Shown here: piece by piece, positions 1 through 9,952 of the stretch
Numbering within the stretch: position 1 is the stretch's first letter
Layout: each line of letters begins with the position of its first letter
Origin: Actinoplanes sp. M2I2
Lineage (GTDB): Bacteria > Actinomycetota > Actinomycetes > Mycobacteriales > Micromonosporaceae
Assembly (NCBI RefSeq): GCF_023544445.1
Contig: NZ_JALPVJ010000016.1
Coordinates: 166,269-230,268 of the forward strand
Direction of reading: 5' to 3'
Length of the DNA stretch: 64,000 nucleotides
Translations under genes and position numbers: made by a program
The notes under the pieces: generated by a model
What the model was told of the DNA's origin: nothing
The model's database searches: none
What the model saw: the letters and a program-made list of their open reading frames with translations, nothing else

Positions 1-3000
1 AGGGCCTCGTCCGCGATCTCGGCCGGCTGCGCGACCACCCGGACGCGGTGTTCCCCCTCGGGGAGCGTGACTTCCCCCTGCGACTGACCGCGCCGTCCGT
101 GCTGATCGGCCGGGACGCCGACGTGACCGCGCTGCGGGCCGCCTGGGAGGAGGCGGTGCTCGGCGGTGACCGCGGCATCGTCGTCACCGGCGCGCCCGGC
201 ACCGGCAAGTCCACGCTGATCAACGCGCTGCGGCGGCCGGTGGCGGCCCGCGGCGGCTGGTTCGTGACCGGCCGGGCCGACCCGGCCGAGCCGGGAGCCA
301 CCTCCGGGCCGGTGCTGCAGGCGCTGCGCCGTCTCGGCCGCCTGTTGCTGGCCGAGCCGCCGGCCGCGCTGGCCGCCCTGCGCGCGTCCCTGCTGAGCAC
401 GCTCGGCCCGAACGCCGGCCTGATCGCGGCCGCGCTCCCCGAGTTCGGCACGCTGCTGTGGGCCGACGGGTCGCCCGACCAGGCCGAGACCGCGGACGGC
501 GACGCCGGGGCGAGGCTGCGCCAGGCGGTCGTCGCGCTGCTCGGCACGGTCGCCGGTCAGCGTCACCCGGTGCTGATCGCCGTGGACGACCTGCAGTGGG
601 CCGACCCCACCTCGGTCGACCTGATCGAGGCGGTGCTGACCGAGCCGGGCATCGACGGCGTGCTTCTCGTCGCCGCGTTCCGGTCGGACGAGATCGACGG
701 CGCCCACCCGCTGACCACGATGCTGGCGAGGTGCCGGCGGGACGGCGCGATCACCCGCGTCCTGCGCCTGGACGACCTGCCGCCGGAGGGATCGCGCGAC
801 CTGCTGCGCGAGGTGCTCCGGCTGTCCGCCCCGGCCGCCGCGGACCTGGCCGGGTTGCTCCACCCGTGGACCGGCGGCAACCCGTCGGACACGCTCGAAC
901 TGGTCAACGCCCTGCGCCGGGGCGGCGCGCTGACCCTGAGCGACGACGGCTGGCGCTGGGACGAGCAGAAGATCCGGCTGCAGGCGGCCCGCAGCGACGT
1001 CCTCGGCCTGCTGCGCGACCGCATCGACAACCTGACGCCGGAGACCCGCCGGCTGCTGCGCATCCTCGCCCTGATCGGCGGCGAGGAGGTGCCGAACCCG
1101 GTGCTGGCCCGGGCCGCCGGGGTGGCGGTGCTCCAGCTGCAACCGCTGCTGTACCCCGCGCTGGAGGAGGAACTGGTCGTCCTGGCCGCGACCCCGGGCA
1201 GCCCGACCACGCCGCTGCTGCCGGTGCTGCGCAACGACCGGGTGCGCCGGGCGGTGCTGGCCGGCCTGCCCGACGACCAGCGGCGCCGGATGCGGCTGGA
1301 GACGGCCCGGAACCTGGCCGCCGAGCCGGAGACCCTGATGGTCGCCGCCGGCCAGTACCTCGAGGCGGCCGGCCTGGTGACCGGACCGGACGAGCGGCGC
1401 CGGATGGCGGGCTTGTTCCGCACGGCCGCGGAACGGGCCGCCGCGGCCGGCAACCATCAGTCGGCCGAGAGCTTCGCGCAGGCGGCGGTCGAGGCGCTGA
1501 CCGCCCTGGAAGCGTCGGGCCCGGGAGACGACCCCTCGTCGCTGGTCGACGCGCTCGGCCGCCGGCACGCCGCGCTCTATCAACTCGGACGGCTCGACGA
1601 GGCCGACGCCGTCTACGCCGCCGTGGAGCGGGCGCGGCCCGATCCCGTACGGCTGACCGCCGTCGCCGTCGTGCAGCTGAGCAGCCTGGCCCAGCGCGCC
1701 CGCCAGCGCGAGGCCCTCGAGCTCGGCCAGGACCTGCTGGTCCGGCTGGGGCACGAGCTGCCCGGGCCGGATTTCGCGGCCCGGATCGCGGAGCACGGCC
1801 GCGACATCCAGGCCTGGTCGCAGCGGCTGGATGTCGCGGCCGACCTGGCCCGGCCCGAGATCACCGATCCCCGGGTGCTGGCCGCGGCCCGCGTATTCAG
1901 CAAGGTCATGCCGATGTGCTTCCTGCTCGGTGAGCGGCAGCTGGGCGCCTGGGTGCTCGTCCGGAGCTGGCGGCTGTGGGAGCGCCACGGCCCGTCGCCG
2001 CAGCTCGCCGCCACGCTCGCCTCGATGGGCATGATCGTGCTGCAGGTCACCGGCGACTACCAGGCCGGGGTGCGGATCGGCCGGCACGTCCTGGCCGTCT
2101 GCGAGCACCGCGACTACGAGCCGTCGACGTCGCTGGCCCGCTACCGCCACGCCATGCAGCTGCAGGTCTGGGCCGAGCCGATCGAGGACACGATCGGCGA
2201 TCTGCGCAGCGGCTACGAGGGCCTGGTCCGCGGCGGCGAGCTCGACATGGCCGCCGGGGCGTGGAACGCGATCCTCGTCGGCCGGCTCGAGTCCGCGCCC
2301 ACGGTGACCAGCTACCTGCTGGACATCGAGGCGGCGCTGGCCTTCGACGCGCGTACGGGCAACGAGTTCTTCGCCGGCGTCGTCGTCGCGCACCGGCAGC
2401 TCGCCCGCGCGCTGCAGGGTCGCACCACTCCGCCGGGCAGCCTGAACGACGCCGAGTTCACCGAGGCCGACCATCTGGCCGGGATGTCGCCGCAGGCGCT
2501 GACGAGCAACGTCTACCACGTGTGCCGGGCCCTGGCCGCCGCGGTGTTCGGCGACGAGCCCGCCCTGCAGCGGCACGCCGCGGCGGCCATGCGCGCCAGC
2601 TCGGTGCTGCCCGGCTATCTGGCCGTGCAGGCGACGGTGCTGGTTTCGCTGGCCCACGCCACCCGGTTGCACACCGTGCCGGCCGGGCAGCGGGCCGCAG
2701 ACCCCGGATACGACGAGCTCCTCGCCGCGCTGGCCTGGATGCGCGACCGCGCCGCCGACTGCCCGGCCGGCTTCGGCCACCTCGCCCACTGGCTGGCCGC
2801 CGAGGAGGCCTGGCTGCGCGGCGACCGGCCCGCGGCGTGCGTCCTGTTCGACCGCGCCATTCACGAGGCGCAGGCCCGGCCGCGGCCCTGGCACGCCGCG
2901 CTCATCCTGGAGAGAGCCGCGAAGCTGCACCGCTCGGCCGGCCTCGAAGCCGGCGCCCGGCTGCACCTGGCCGAGGCGATGCGCGGGTACGCGGCCTGGG

Positions 3001-4193
3001 GCGCCACGGCCAAGGTGGCCCAGCTGAGGACCGCGCACCCCGCGCTGCTCCCGGTCGACCCGGGCACCCGGGCGCATTCGCGGGCCACCGGCGCCCTGCG
3101 GTCCGACGCGGTGGACACGATGGCGATCCTGCGGGCGTCGCAGGCGCTCAGCTCGGCGACCGACCTGGGCCGGCTCCGCGAGGCCATCAACGAGCAGCTC
3201 ACCGCGCTGACCGGCGCGTCCGAGGTCGTCCTGGTGATCCGGGCGGACGACGAATGGTTCCTGCCCGGCGGCCCGGACGGGTCCGACCGGATCGACCTGG
3301 AAGCGGCCGAGATGTACGGCCTGCTGCCGGCCAGCGCCTTCCAGTACGCCGTGCGCACCCGCGACGTGCTGCTGGTCGAGGACGCCACCCGCGACGACCG
3401 GTTCGCCCGTGACCCGTTCCTGGCCGACGCGCGACGCTGCTCGCTGCTGGCCGTCCCGGTGCTGCACGGCGAGACCCTGCGGGCCGTCCTGGTGCTGGCC
3501 AACCGGCAGACCAGCGGGCTGTTCACCGCCGACCGGCTGGACGCGGTCGCCCTGATCACCGGTCAGCTGGTGGTGTCGCTGAACAACGCCCTGCTGTACG
3601 CCTCGCTGGAGGCGCGGGTGGCCGAGCGGACCCGCGAGCTGGCCACGCTGGCCACCCGCCTGGGCGAGCTGAGCAGCACCGACTCGCTGACCGGGCTGGC
3701 CAACCGGCGCCGGTTCGAGCAGGGGCTGAGCGCCCACCACGACCGGCTGCGGCACTCCGGCCGGCCCTACGCGGTGCTCATGATCGACGTCGACTTCTTC
3801 AAGAAGTACAACGACCGCTTCGGCCACCAGGCCGGCGACGAGTGCCTGCGCAAGGTGGGCGCCGCGCTGGCCGGCGCGGTCCGGGCCGGCACCGACCTGG
3901 CCTGCCGCTACGGCGGCGAGGAGTTCGTGCTCATCCTCGGCGACAGCGAGCCGGCCATCGCGGCGACGCTGGCCGAACGGACCCGGACCGGGATCCAGAC
4001 CCTGCGCATCCCGCACCCCGACGGCCCGGCCGGCGTCGTCACGGCCAGCATCGGGGTGGCCGTGGCCACCCTCGGCGAGGAGAGCACCGACGACCTGATC
4101 CGCCGGGCCGATGCCGCGCTTTACCAGGCCAAGGCGGCCGGTCGCAACGCCGTCCGGATGGCCGAGCCCCTCGTTCCCGCGCTCGCAGAGTAG
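1..4193 (+). CDS. Hybrid Ser/Thr kinase-AAA ATPase-GAF-GGDEF regulator, 5' partial
   Basis: The reading frame is open from base 3, so the gene begins before the window; the GTG at 48 is not a convincing start. The first visible residues look like the linker that follows an N-terminal Ser/Thr kinase domain in actinobacterial kinase/ATPase hybrids, but the kinase itself lies outside. Next comes an AAA_16-type ATPase with Walker A GAPGTGKST and Walker B LIAVDDLQWAD, then several hundred residues of TPR-like helices, a GAF domain in about the last 370 to 200 residues, a short coiled coil, and a C-terminal GGDEF domain. The active-site loop reads GGEEF and the metal-binding aspartates are present (MIDVDFFKKYN), so diguanylate cyclase activity is plausible. 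The RxxD inhibitory site is not in register (AGTD), so product inhibition may be weak. It converges with the GNAT gene at 4207. Sensed signal unknown. Confidence 0.85.
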   Translation, partial: GLVRDLGRLRDHPDAVFPLGERDFPLRLTAPSVLIGRDADVTALRAAWEEAVLGGDRGIVVTGAPGTGKSTLINALRRPVAARGGWFVTGRADPAEPGATSGPVLQALRRLGRLLLAEPPAALAALRASLLSTLGPNAGLIAAALPEFGTLLWADGSPDQAETADGDAGARLRQAVVALLGTVAGQRHPVLIAVDDLQWADPTSVDLIEAVLTEPGIDGVLLVAAFRSDEIDGAHPLTTMLARCRRDGAITRVLRLDDLPPEGSRDLLREVLRLSAPAAADLAGLLHPWTGGNPSDTLELVNALRRGGALTLSDDGWRWDEQKIRLQAARSDVLGLLRDRIDNLTPETRRLLRILALIGGEEVPNPVLARAAGVAVLQLQPLLYPALEEELVVLAATPGSPTTPLLPVLRNDRVRRAVLAGLPDDQRRRMRLETARNLAAEPETLMVAAGQYLEAAGLVTGPDERRRMAGLFRTAAERAAAAGNHQSAESFAQAAVEALTALEASGPGDDPSSLVDALGRRHAALYQLGRLDEADAVYAAVERARPDPVRLTAVAVVQLSSLAQRARQREALELGQDLLVRLGHELPGPDFAARIAEHGRDIQAWSQRLDVAADLARPEITDPRVLAAARVFSKVMPMCFLLGERQLGAWVLVRSWRLWERHGPSPQLAATLASMGMIVLQVTGDYQAGVRIGRHVLAVCEHRDYEPSTSLARYRHAMQLQVWAEPIEDTIGDLRSGYEGLVRGGELDMAAGAWNAILVGRLESAPTVTSYLLDIEAALAFDARTGNEFFAGVVVAHRQLARALQGRTTPPGSLNDAEFTEADHLAGMSPQALTSNVYHVCRALAAAVFGDEPALQRHAAAAMRASSVLPGYLAVQATVLVSLAHATRLHTVPAGQRAADPGYDELLAALAWMRDRAADCPAGFGHLAHWLAAEEAWLRGDRPAACVLFDRAIHEAQARPRPWHAALILERAAKLHRSAGLEAGARLHLAEAMRGYAAWGATAKVAQLRTAHPALLPVDPGTRAHSRATGALRSDAVDTMAILRASQALSSATDLGRLREAINEQLTALTGASEVVLVIRADDEWFLPGGPDGSDRIDLEAAEMYGLLPASAFQYAVRTRDVLLVEDATRDDRFARDPFLADARRCSLLAVPVLHGETLRAVLVLANRQTSGLFTADRLDAVALITGQLVVSLNNALLYASLEARVAERTRELATLATRLGELSSTDSLTGLANRRRFEQGLSAHHDRLRHSGRPYAVLMIDVDFFKKYNDRFGHQAGDECLRKVGAALAGAVRAGTDLACRYGGEEFVLILGDSEPAIAATLAERTRTGIQTLRIPHPDGPAGVVTASIGVAVATLGEESTDDLIRRADAALYQAKAAGRNAVRMAEPLVPALAE

Positions 4194-4206
4194 GACACCG
4201 GCCGCG

Positions 4207-4722
4207 TCAGGAGAGGGTGATCCAGTACCGCCGGACCGGCCCGTGATCGGTCTCGACGATGCCCTCGAGCACACCGCCGGCCCGCTCGATCGTCCGGGCC
4301 GAGGCGATGTTGCCGGCCAGGCACGGGATGAGCACGCGGTCCAGGCCGAGCGCCGCGCGGGCCTCCCCGAGCATCTGCCCCAGCGCCCAGCTCGCCAGCC
4401 CGCGCCGGCGGGCCGACGGCCGGATGCCGTAGCCGATGTGCCCCAGGTCGGACTCCCAGTGCCGCAAGGCGATGCCGCCGAGCACCCGCCCGTCCTCGAC
4501 GATCCACCGCGGCGAGCCGTGCCGCGCCGGTGGACAGGGTGTCCCGGCCGGGTGCGTGTACCGGACACGCTCGTGCACCCAGGCGGCGAACCCGGCGGCG
4601 GAGTGCACGTCGTCGTCCGGGCCGAGCCCGAAGCCGTCCTCGTGCAGGCCCGGCCCCCACTCGTCCCGGCAGTCGACGAAGGCCTCGTGCAGACGTGTCG
4701 TCGGAAGGATCAGCTCAGTCAT
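4207..4722 (-). CDS. GNAT family N-acetyltransferase
   Basis: A 171-residue single-domain acetyltransferase of the GNAT fold, which moves an acetyl group from acetyl-CoA to an amine. The core is recognisable in the C-terminal half: the strand before the acetyl-CoA loop (LGHIGYGIRPSARRRGLA), where the R/Q-x-x-G-x-G/A pyrophosphate-binding turn appears as RRRGLA, then the conserved N-x-x-S/A segment (GNIASARTIERAGG) and the terminal strand VRRYWI. The overall form resembles the RimJ-like/SCO-type GNATs that act on small molecules, but the substrate cannot be told. It is transcribed leftward, converging on the GGDEF gene with a 13-base gap. The start is ATG at 4722; the protein length is usual for the family. 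Confidence 0.85.
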   Translation of the reverse strand: MTELILPTTRLHEAFVDCRDEWGPGLHEDGFGLGPDDDVHSAAGFAAWVHERVRYTHPAGTPCPPARHGSPRWIVEDGRVLGGIALRHWESDLGHIGYGIRPSARRRGLASWALGQMLGEARAALGLDRVLIPCLAGNIASARTIERAGGVLEGIVETDHGPVRRYWITLS

Positions 4723-4962
4723 GCGGCGACCGTAGCCACGCCACAGCGTCGGGTCGACCCGTCCGCCGGCGGTCTCAGCGCGACGGTGCGCCCGGTTCGA
4801 CCGTTCCGCTCAGGGAGCCACCCGCGCCGCCACTCGACGCCGCCACGACACCGTCAGCAACCGCCGAGGCCTGTCGTCCGCGGCGGACGGCGTTGGGCGC
4901 GACAGGCCCCGCATCGGATCGGCGTGATGTGCGCCACTTCCGCCGACGACTCGGAGGCCGGG

Positions 4963-4968
4963 TAATCT
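4963..4968 (+). promoter_or_regulatory. Probable -10 box for a leaderless leader-peptide transcript
   Basis: The hexamer TAATCT fits the TANNNT consensus and ends seven bases before the ATG at 4976, so transcription would start on, or next to, the A of that ATG. No good -35 element is seen. This would make the leader ORF leaderless, a common arrangement in actinobacteria. Confidence 0.55.
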
Positions 4969-4975
4969 GATCCGC

Positions 4976-5014
4976 ATGTCGATCGCCTCGATGAGGTTGT
5001 GGTCCGGCCGCTGA
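4976..5014 (+). CDS. Candidate regulatory leader peptide of the ABC-F gene
   Basis: A 12-codon ORF that reads MSIASMRLWSGR and stops with TGA at 5012-5014. It begins at the predicted transcription start of the ABC-F message and its last three sense codons and stop codon lie inside the left arm and loop of a perfect 9-bp hairpin (5003-5025). That position, a very short ORF ending within a hairpin upstream of a ribosome-protection gene, is the classic layout of ribosome-mediated attenuation described for several actinobacterial and firmicute antibiotic-resistance genes. Seen: the ORF, the stop and the hairpin. Inferred: that ribosome stalling on this ORF regulates the downstream gene. It could instead be chance. 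Confidence 0.5.
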   Translation: MSIASMRLWSGR

Positions 5015-5081
5015 CGGCGGCCGGAAACCTCTGATCCTCTGCTTCCGCACCGCCGTCCTGGTGTCCTCGCCGGGCGGTGCG
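5003..5081 (+). promoter_or_regulatory. Two-hairpin attenuator-like 5' leader of the ABC-F gene
   Basis: Hairpin 1: arm TCCGGCCGC (5003-5011), loop of five, arm GCGGCCGGA (5017-5025), perfect. Hairpin 2: arm CGCACCGCC (5046-5054) with GGCGGTGCG (5073-5081), perfect over nine pairs. The GGGC at the right arm of hairpin 2 can alternatively pair with GCCC at 5091-5094, so exclusive structures are possible. A third small hairpin (CGGCTC 5094-5099 with GAGCCG 5105-5110) lies just before the start region of the ABC-F gene. No U-tract follows, so control could be of transcription or translation. Confidence 0.45.
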
Positions 5082-5121
5082 CTTCGCGCTGCCCGGCTCC
5101 AGACGAGCCGAGAGCAGAACC

Positions 5122-6618
<1,497 letters not shown>

Positions 6619-6649
6619 GCGGCATCGTCAATCGGGTCGGAGGGTGATG

Positions 6650-7426
6650 ATGCGGAAACACAGCTGGGCCGCGGCGCTGATCGCGGTGGGCACGCTCGCC
6701 GCGTGCGACACCACGGCGACCGGGCCGCCACCGGTCGCCCCGGTGACGACCCCGGCGTCCGTCCCGGCCCGCGCGTCGGCGCCCTCCCCGTCCCCGCCCC
6801 GGCCGAAGCCGATCGCCTTCCCCCTGCAGGGCCCGGCCAAGTGGCGGTACGCCCCGGCCGGGTCGGCGACGGCCGGCCGGGGCGGGACGCTGCTGCGCTA
6901 CCGGGTCGCGGTCGAGCAGGGCATCACCGGCGTGTCACCCGAGGGTTTCGCCGCCGCGGCCGACGCCGCCCTGGCCGACCCGCGCGGCTGGATCCGGGGA
7001 CACCGGTGGCGGTTCCGCCGGGCCGGGCCGGGCCAGCCGCACGACTTCACGCTGTACCTGGCCACGCCGGTCACCCGCGACCGCCTCTGCGACGACGTGC
7101 CCGAGGGCTACACGTCGTGCCGCAACGGCGACCGCGTCGTGCTGAACGTCGCCCGCTGGGCCGGGGGCGTCCCCTTCTATCGGGGCAAGCTCACGACGTA
7201 CCGGCAGTACATGGTCAACCACGAGGTCGGGCACCGGCTCGGGCACGGTCACGAGCGGTGCCCCGGCCCGGGCGAGCCGGCGCCGGTCATGCAGCAGCAG
7301 ACACTCGGCCTGCACGGCTGCACGGTCAACCCCTGGCCCTACCCGGACGGCACGCTCTATCGGGGGCCGTCCGGGCAGTACGACGATCAGCCGCCCTCTC
7401 AGATGCCGAGCTCGTTGAACAGGTAG
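6650..7426 (+). CDS. DUF3152 secreted lipoprotein, putative zinc metalloprotease fold
   Basis: 258 residues. GGAGGG at 6639-6644 sets the start at the third of three adjacent start codons, ATG 6650. The N-terminus is a lipoprotein signal with the lipobox LAAC, followed by a proline/serine-rich linker, so the mature protein is probably anchored to the outer face of the membrane. The C-terminal domain is DUF3152: it contains VNHEVGHRLGHGHE, an extended HExxH-type zinc motif (HEVGHRLGHGH), then the usual PGPGEPAPVMQQQT and WPYP segments. The motif suggests a metalloprotease-like fold, but proteolysis has not been shown for the family as far as I know. Its last 28 bases overlap the convergent flavoprotein gene. 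Confidence 0.85.
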   Translation: MRKHSWAAALIAVGTLAACDTTATGPPPVAPVTTPASVPARASAPSPSPPRPKPIAFPLQGPAKWRYAPAGSATAGRGGTLLRYRVAVEQGITGVSPEGFAAAADAALADPRGWIRGHRWRFRRAGPGQPHDFTLYLATPVTRDRLCDDVPEGYTSCRNGDRVVLNVARWAGGVPFYRGKLTTYRQYMVNHEVGHRLGHGHERCPGPGEPAPVMQQQTLGLHGCTVNPWPYPDGTLYRGPSGQYDDQPPSQMPSSLNR

Positions 7427-8760
7427 AGCCACAGCTCGCTGCGCGTCGGGAACGACGGGATGGCGTGCCGCAGCCGGCTGATCGGCACCTCACCGACGAT
7501 GGCGATCGTGGCCGCCTGCAGGAACTCGGCCACCGCCGTACCCGTGATCGTGACCCCGACCAGGACGCCGCGCTGCTCGTCGACGAGGAAGCGGGCGGTG
7601 CCGACCCCGCCACCGGAGTACGAGCCACCCGCGTTGGCCTCGGTGCCGATGTCGACGACACGCACGGCCAGCCCGGCCTCGGCCGCGCTCGTCGTGGTGT
7701 GCCCGACCGCCACGACCTGTGGCGAGGTGAAGATCACGCGCGGCGACCCCGGCCCGTCGGCCAGGTGCTCGGCGACCATCGGCTTGCCCAGGATCTCCCC
7801 CGCCGCGATCGCCGCCTGATACTTCGCCATGTGCGTGTAGAGCGCCCGCCCGTTGAGGTCGCCGATCACGTACAGCCAGTCCTGCCCCGGCACCCGCATG
7901 TGCGCGTCGACCTCGACGAAGCCCTCGGTCTTCACCCCGACGGCTTCCAGACCCAGGTCAACCGATTGCGGCGTACGACCGGTGGCGACCAGAAGCTGAT
8001 CGGCGGTCACGGTGCTGCCGTCGCCCAGCGTGACCGTCACCCCGGCGGCGTCCCGGCGCACGGCGGTCGGCCGGTGTCCCGTACGGATGTCGACACCCTG
8101 CGCGGCCAGCCGCTCGGCCACCTGCAGGCCGACGAAGTCCTCCTCGCGCGGCAGCAGCCCCCGGCCCAGCACCAGCGTCACCTGCGAGCCCAGGGACACG
8201 TACGCCTGGGTCATCTCGGCCCCGACCACGCCCCCACCGATCACGATCAGCGAGGCCGGGATCTCCTGCGCCGTGGTCGCCTCCCGGTTGGTCCACGGCT
8301 GAACCTGCTCGATGCCCTCGATGTCGGGCAGCGCGGCCCGGGTGCCGCCGGCCAGGATGACCGCCTGCCGGGCCTCGAGAACCTCGTCACCGACCGCGAC
8401 CTGCCGCTCCCCCACCAGCCGGCCCCACCCGCGCACCAGCGTGACGCCGCGGTCGGTCAGCCAGGGCACCTGCCCCGCGTCGTCCAGGTGGCCGATCAGC
8501 TCGTCCCGCCGCCGCAGCACCGCCCCGACGTCGAGCCCCCCGGTCACCGCCTCGGCCGCGCCCGGTACGTGCCGGGCCTCCTCGAGCAGCTCCCCCGGCC
8601 GGAGCAGCGCCTTCGACGGGATGCACGCATAGAACGAACACTCCCCGCCGACCTTGTCCCCTTCGACGATCGCCACGCTCAAGCCGGCCTGAGCCAACTT
8701 CCCCGCCGCGACCTCGCCACCGGGCCCGGCCCCGACCACCACCACGTCGTAACTCTGCAT
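7399..8760 (-). CDS. FAD/NAD(P)-dependent disulfide oxidoreductase (Lpd/MerA-like)
   Basis: A 453-residue class I pyridine nucleotide-disulfide oxidoreductase. Near the N-terminus is the FAD dinucleotide motif VVVGAGPGG, followed by the redox cysteine pair GGECSFYACIPSK (CxxxxC). A second glycine-rich NAD(P) motif follows (VIGGGVVGAEM), the ATGRTP segment is present, and the C-terminal dimerisation domain carries an active-site region RHAIPSFPTRSE. The CSFYACIPSK form is typical of an actinobacterial subgroup annotated either as dihydrolipoamide dehydrogenase or mercuric reductase-like; no mercury-binding N-terminal domain or C-terminal cysteine pair is present, so mercury reduction is unlikely. 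I place the start at ATG 8760, just before the FAD motif, not at 8796. Confidence 0.88.
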   Translation of the reverse strand: MQSYDVVVVGAGPGGEVAAGKLAQAGLSVAIVEGDKVGGECSFYACIPSKALLRPGELLEEARHVPGAAEAVTGGLDVGAVLRRRDELIGHLDDAGQVPWLTDRGVTLVRGWGRLVGERQVAVGDEVLEARQAVILAGGTRAALPDIEGIEQVQPWTNREATTAQEIPASLIVIGGGVVGAEMTQAYVSLGSQVTLVLGRGLLPREEDFVGLQVAERLAAQGVDIRTGHRPTAVRRDAAGVTVTLGDGSTVTADQLLVATGRTPQSVDLGLEAVGVKTEGFVEVDAHMRVPGQDWLYVIGDLNGRALYTHMAKYQAAIAAGEILGKPMVAEHLADGPGSPRVIFTSPQVVAVGHTTTSAAEAGLAVRVVDIGTEANAGGSYSGGGVGTARFLVDEQRGVLVGVTITGTAVAEFLQAATIAIVGEVPISRLRHAIPSFPTRSELWLYLFNELGI

Positions 8761-8984
8761 GCCCCCATGATCGACCCCCAAGCCCCCGCATGACACCCGC
8801 TAGCCCACTGATCCCCACCACATCTCGCCCCGCGCCCGCCGGTCTCCCGCTCGCGCCCGCCGGTCTCCCGCCCGCGCTCCGCCGGTGTTCTGCGGCCGCC
8901 GCCTCTCCCTGCGCGGCCCGTCTCGTCGCCTGGGACCGGTCACACTCCTGCCGCCGCCCGTTTCCCGCGGCCCGCGACACTCCT

Positions 8985-9430
8985 ACGGCCTGCCGCACTC
9001 CTGTGCAGCCCGTCGCGTTTCCCTGCGGCCTGCCGCACTCCTGTGCAGCCCGTCGCGTTTCCCTGCGGCCTGCCGCACTCCTGCAGCCCGCCGCACCCCT
9101 GCGGCCCGTCGCGTTTCCCTGTGGGCCGTCACCTCCTGCGGCCCGCCGCACACCTACGGCCCGTCGCGTTTCCCTCCGGCCCGTCAGACTCCTGCGGCCC
9201 GCCGCACTCCTGCCGCCCGTTGCGTTTTGCAGGGCCCGTCAGACTCCTGCGGCCCGCCGCACTCCTGCCGCCCGTTGCGTTTTCCAGGGCCCGTCAGACT
9301 CCTGCGGCCCGCCGCACTCGTGCCGCCCGTTGCGGCTTCCAGGGCCCGTCAGACTCCTGCGGCTCGCCGCTTTCCCCGCGGCCCGTCACACTTCCACGGC
9401 CACCGGGTCCCCTGCGGCCCGTCACGTCCA
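8985..9430. repeat. Two adjacent minisatellite arrays (40-bp and 55-bp periods)
   Basis: A 40-bp unit containing TGCCGCACTCCTGTGCAGCC and GTCGCGTTTCCCTGC recurs with its TGCCGCACTC landmark ending at 9000, 9040 and 9080. After a degenerate stretch, a 55-bp unit beginning GTCAGACTCCTGCGG starts at 9183, 9238, 9293 and, partially, 9348. Shorter echoes of GCGGCCCGTC continue to about 9430. All forward frames stay open only because the units lack stops; codon use is not gene-like, so I do not call a protein here. It lies in the gene-free region after the flavoprotein gene. Confidence 0.85.
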
Positions 9431-9726
9431 GCTTCATGACGGGCCAAACAAATGAGACGAGTGGCACCCTTATTCCGCATATGCGCTCAATGGCACAGGA
9501 ATGATCGCCACATTTTTGCCATGCCACCAAAAGGCCAGGCAGCAACCCACGCAGGAATCCGCAATTTTGCCCTCTCCATCAGTCAGCAGAGCCGACCGAT
9601 CACCAATGCTTCTTAATCGAGTCGCCACTACATCTTCCCCATCATGGGTGGCGTTTTACGACAGCCGCCCACGATCCCATCTATCGCAGTCGGCTCGCGG
9701 CGCCGATGCGAGTTGAAACATAGTAT
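9431..9726. other. Gene-free, AT-richer spacer
   Basis: About 300 bases between the minisatellites and the heptamer array. Base composition is clearly less GC-rich than the rest of the window, with runs such as CACATTTTTGCC. No ORF here has gene-like codon use, and no RNA gene or recognisable regulatory site was seen. Confidence 0.6.
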
Positions 9727-9856
9727 CGCCCGTCGCCCGTCGCCCGTCGCCCGTCGCCCGTCGCCCGTCGCCCGTCGCCCGTCGCCCGTCGCCCATCACC
9801 CGTCGCCCATCACCCAAGACACATCGGCCATCGGCCATCGGCCATCGGCCATCGAT
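9727..9856. repeat. Heptanucleotide tandem array, two sub-arrays
   Basis: Nine perfect copies of CGCCCGT occupy 9727-9789, followed by four variants (CGCCCAT, CACCCGT, CGCCCAT, CACCCAA) to 9817. After a short break, four copies of CATCGGC run from 9822 to 9849, with a partial copy to about 9856. The AT-rich box TAATAT at 9863-9868 follows at once, so the array forms the region where a -35 element would lie for the small gene at 9953. A seven-base unit would also shift any reading frame through it when copy number changes. Confidence 0.9.
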
Positions 9857-9952
9857 TGACCTTAATATAGCCACTGGCCGCATCTTGAGAATGGCACAAC
9901 GAACGCGCAGCGCGGCTTGGACTTCTCATTGATCGAGGAGGAGAATTGCCTG

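Noticed and set aside
7399..8760. Mercuric reductase (merA)
   Set aside because: The N-terminal metal-binding domain and C-terminal cysteine pair are absent and no mer genes are near.
8790..9504. Open frames with Arg-Pro-Ala repeats in the minisatellites
   Set aside because: The repeats lack stops in all forward frames; no start signal or gene-like codon bias.
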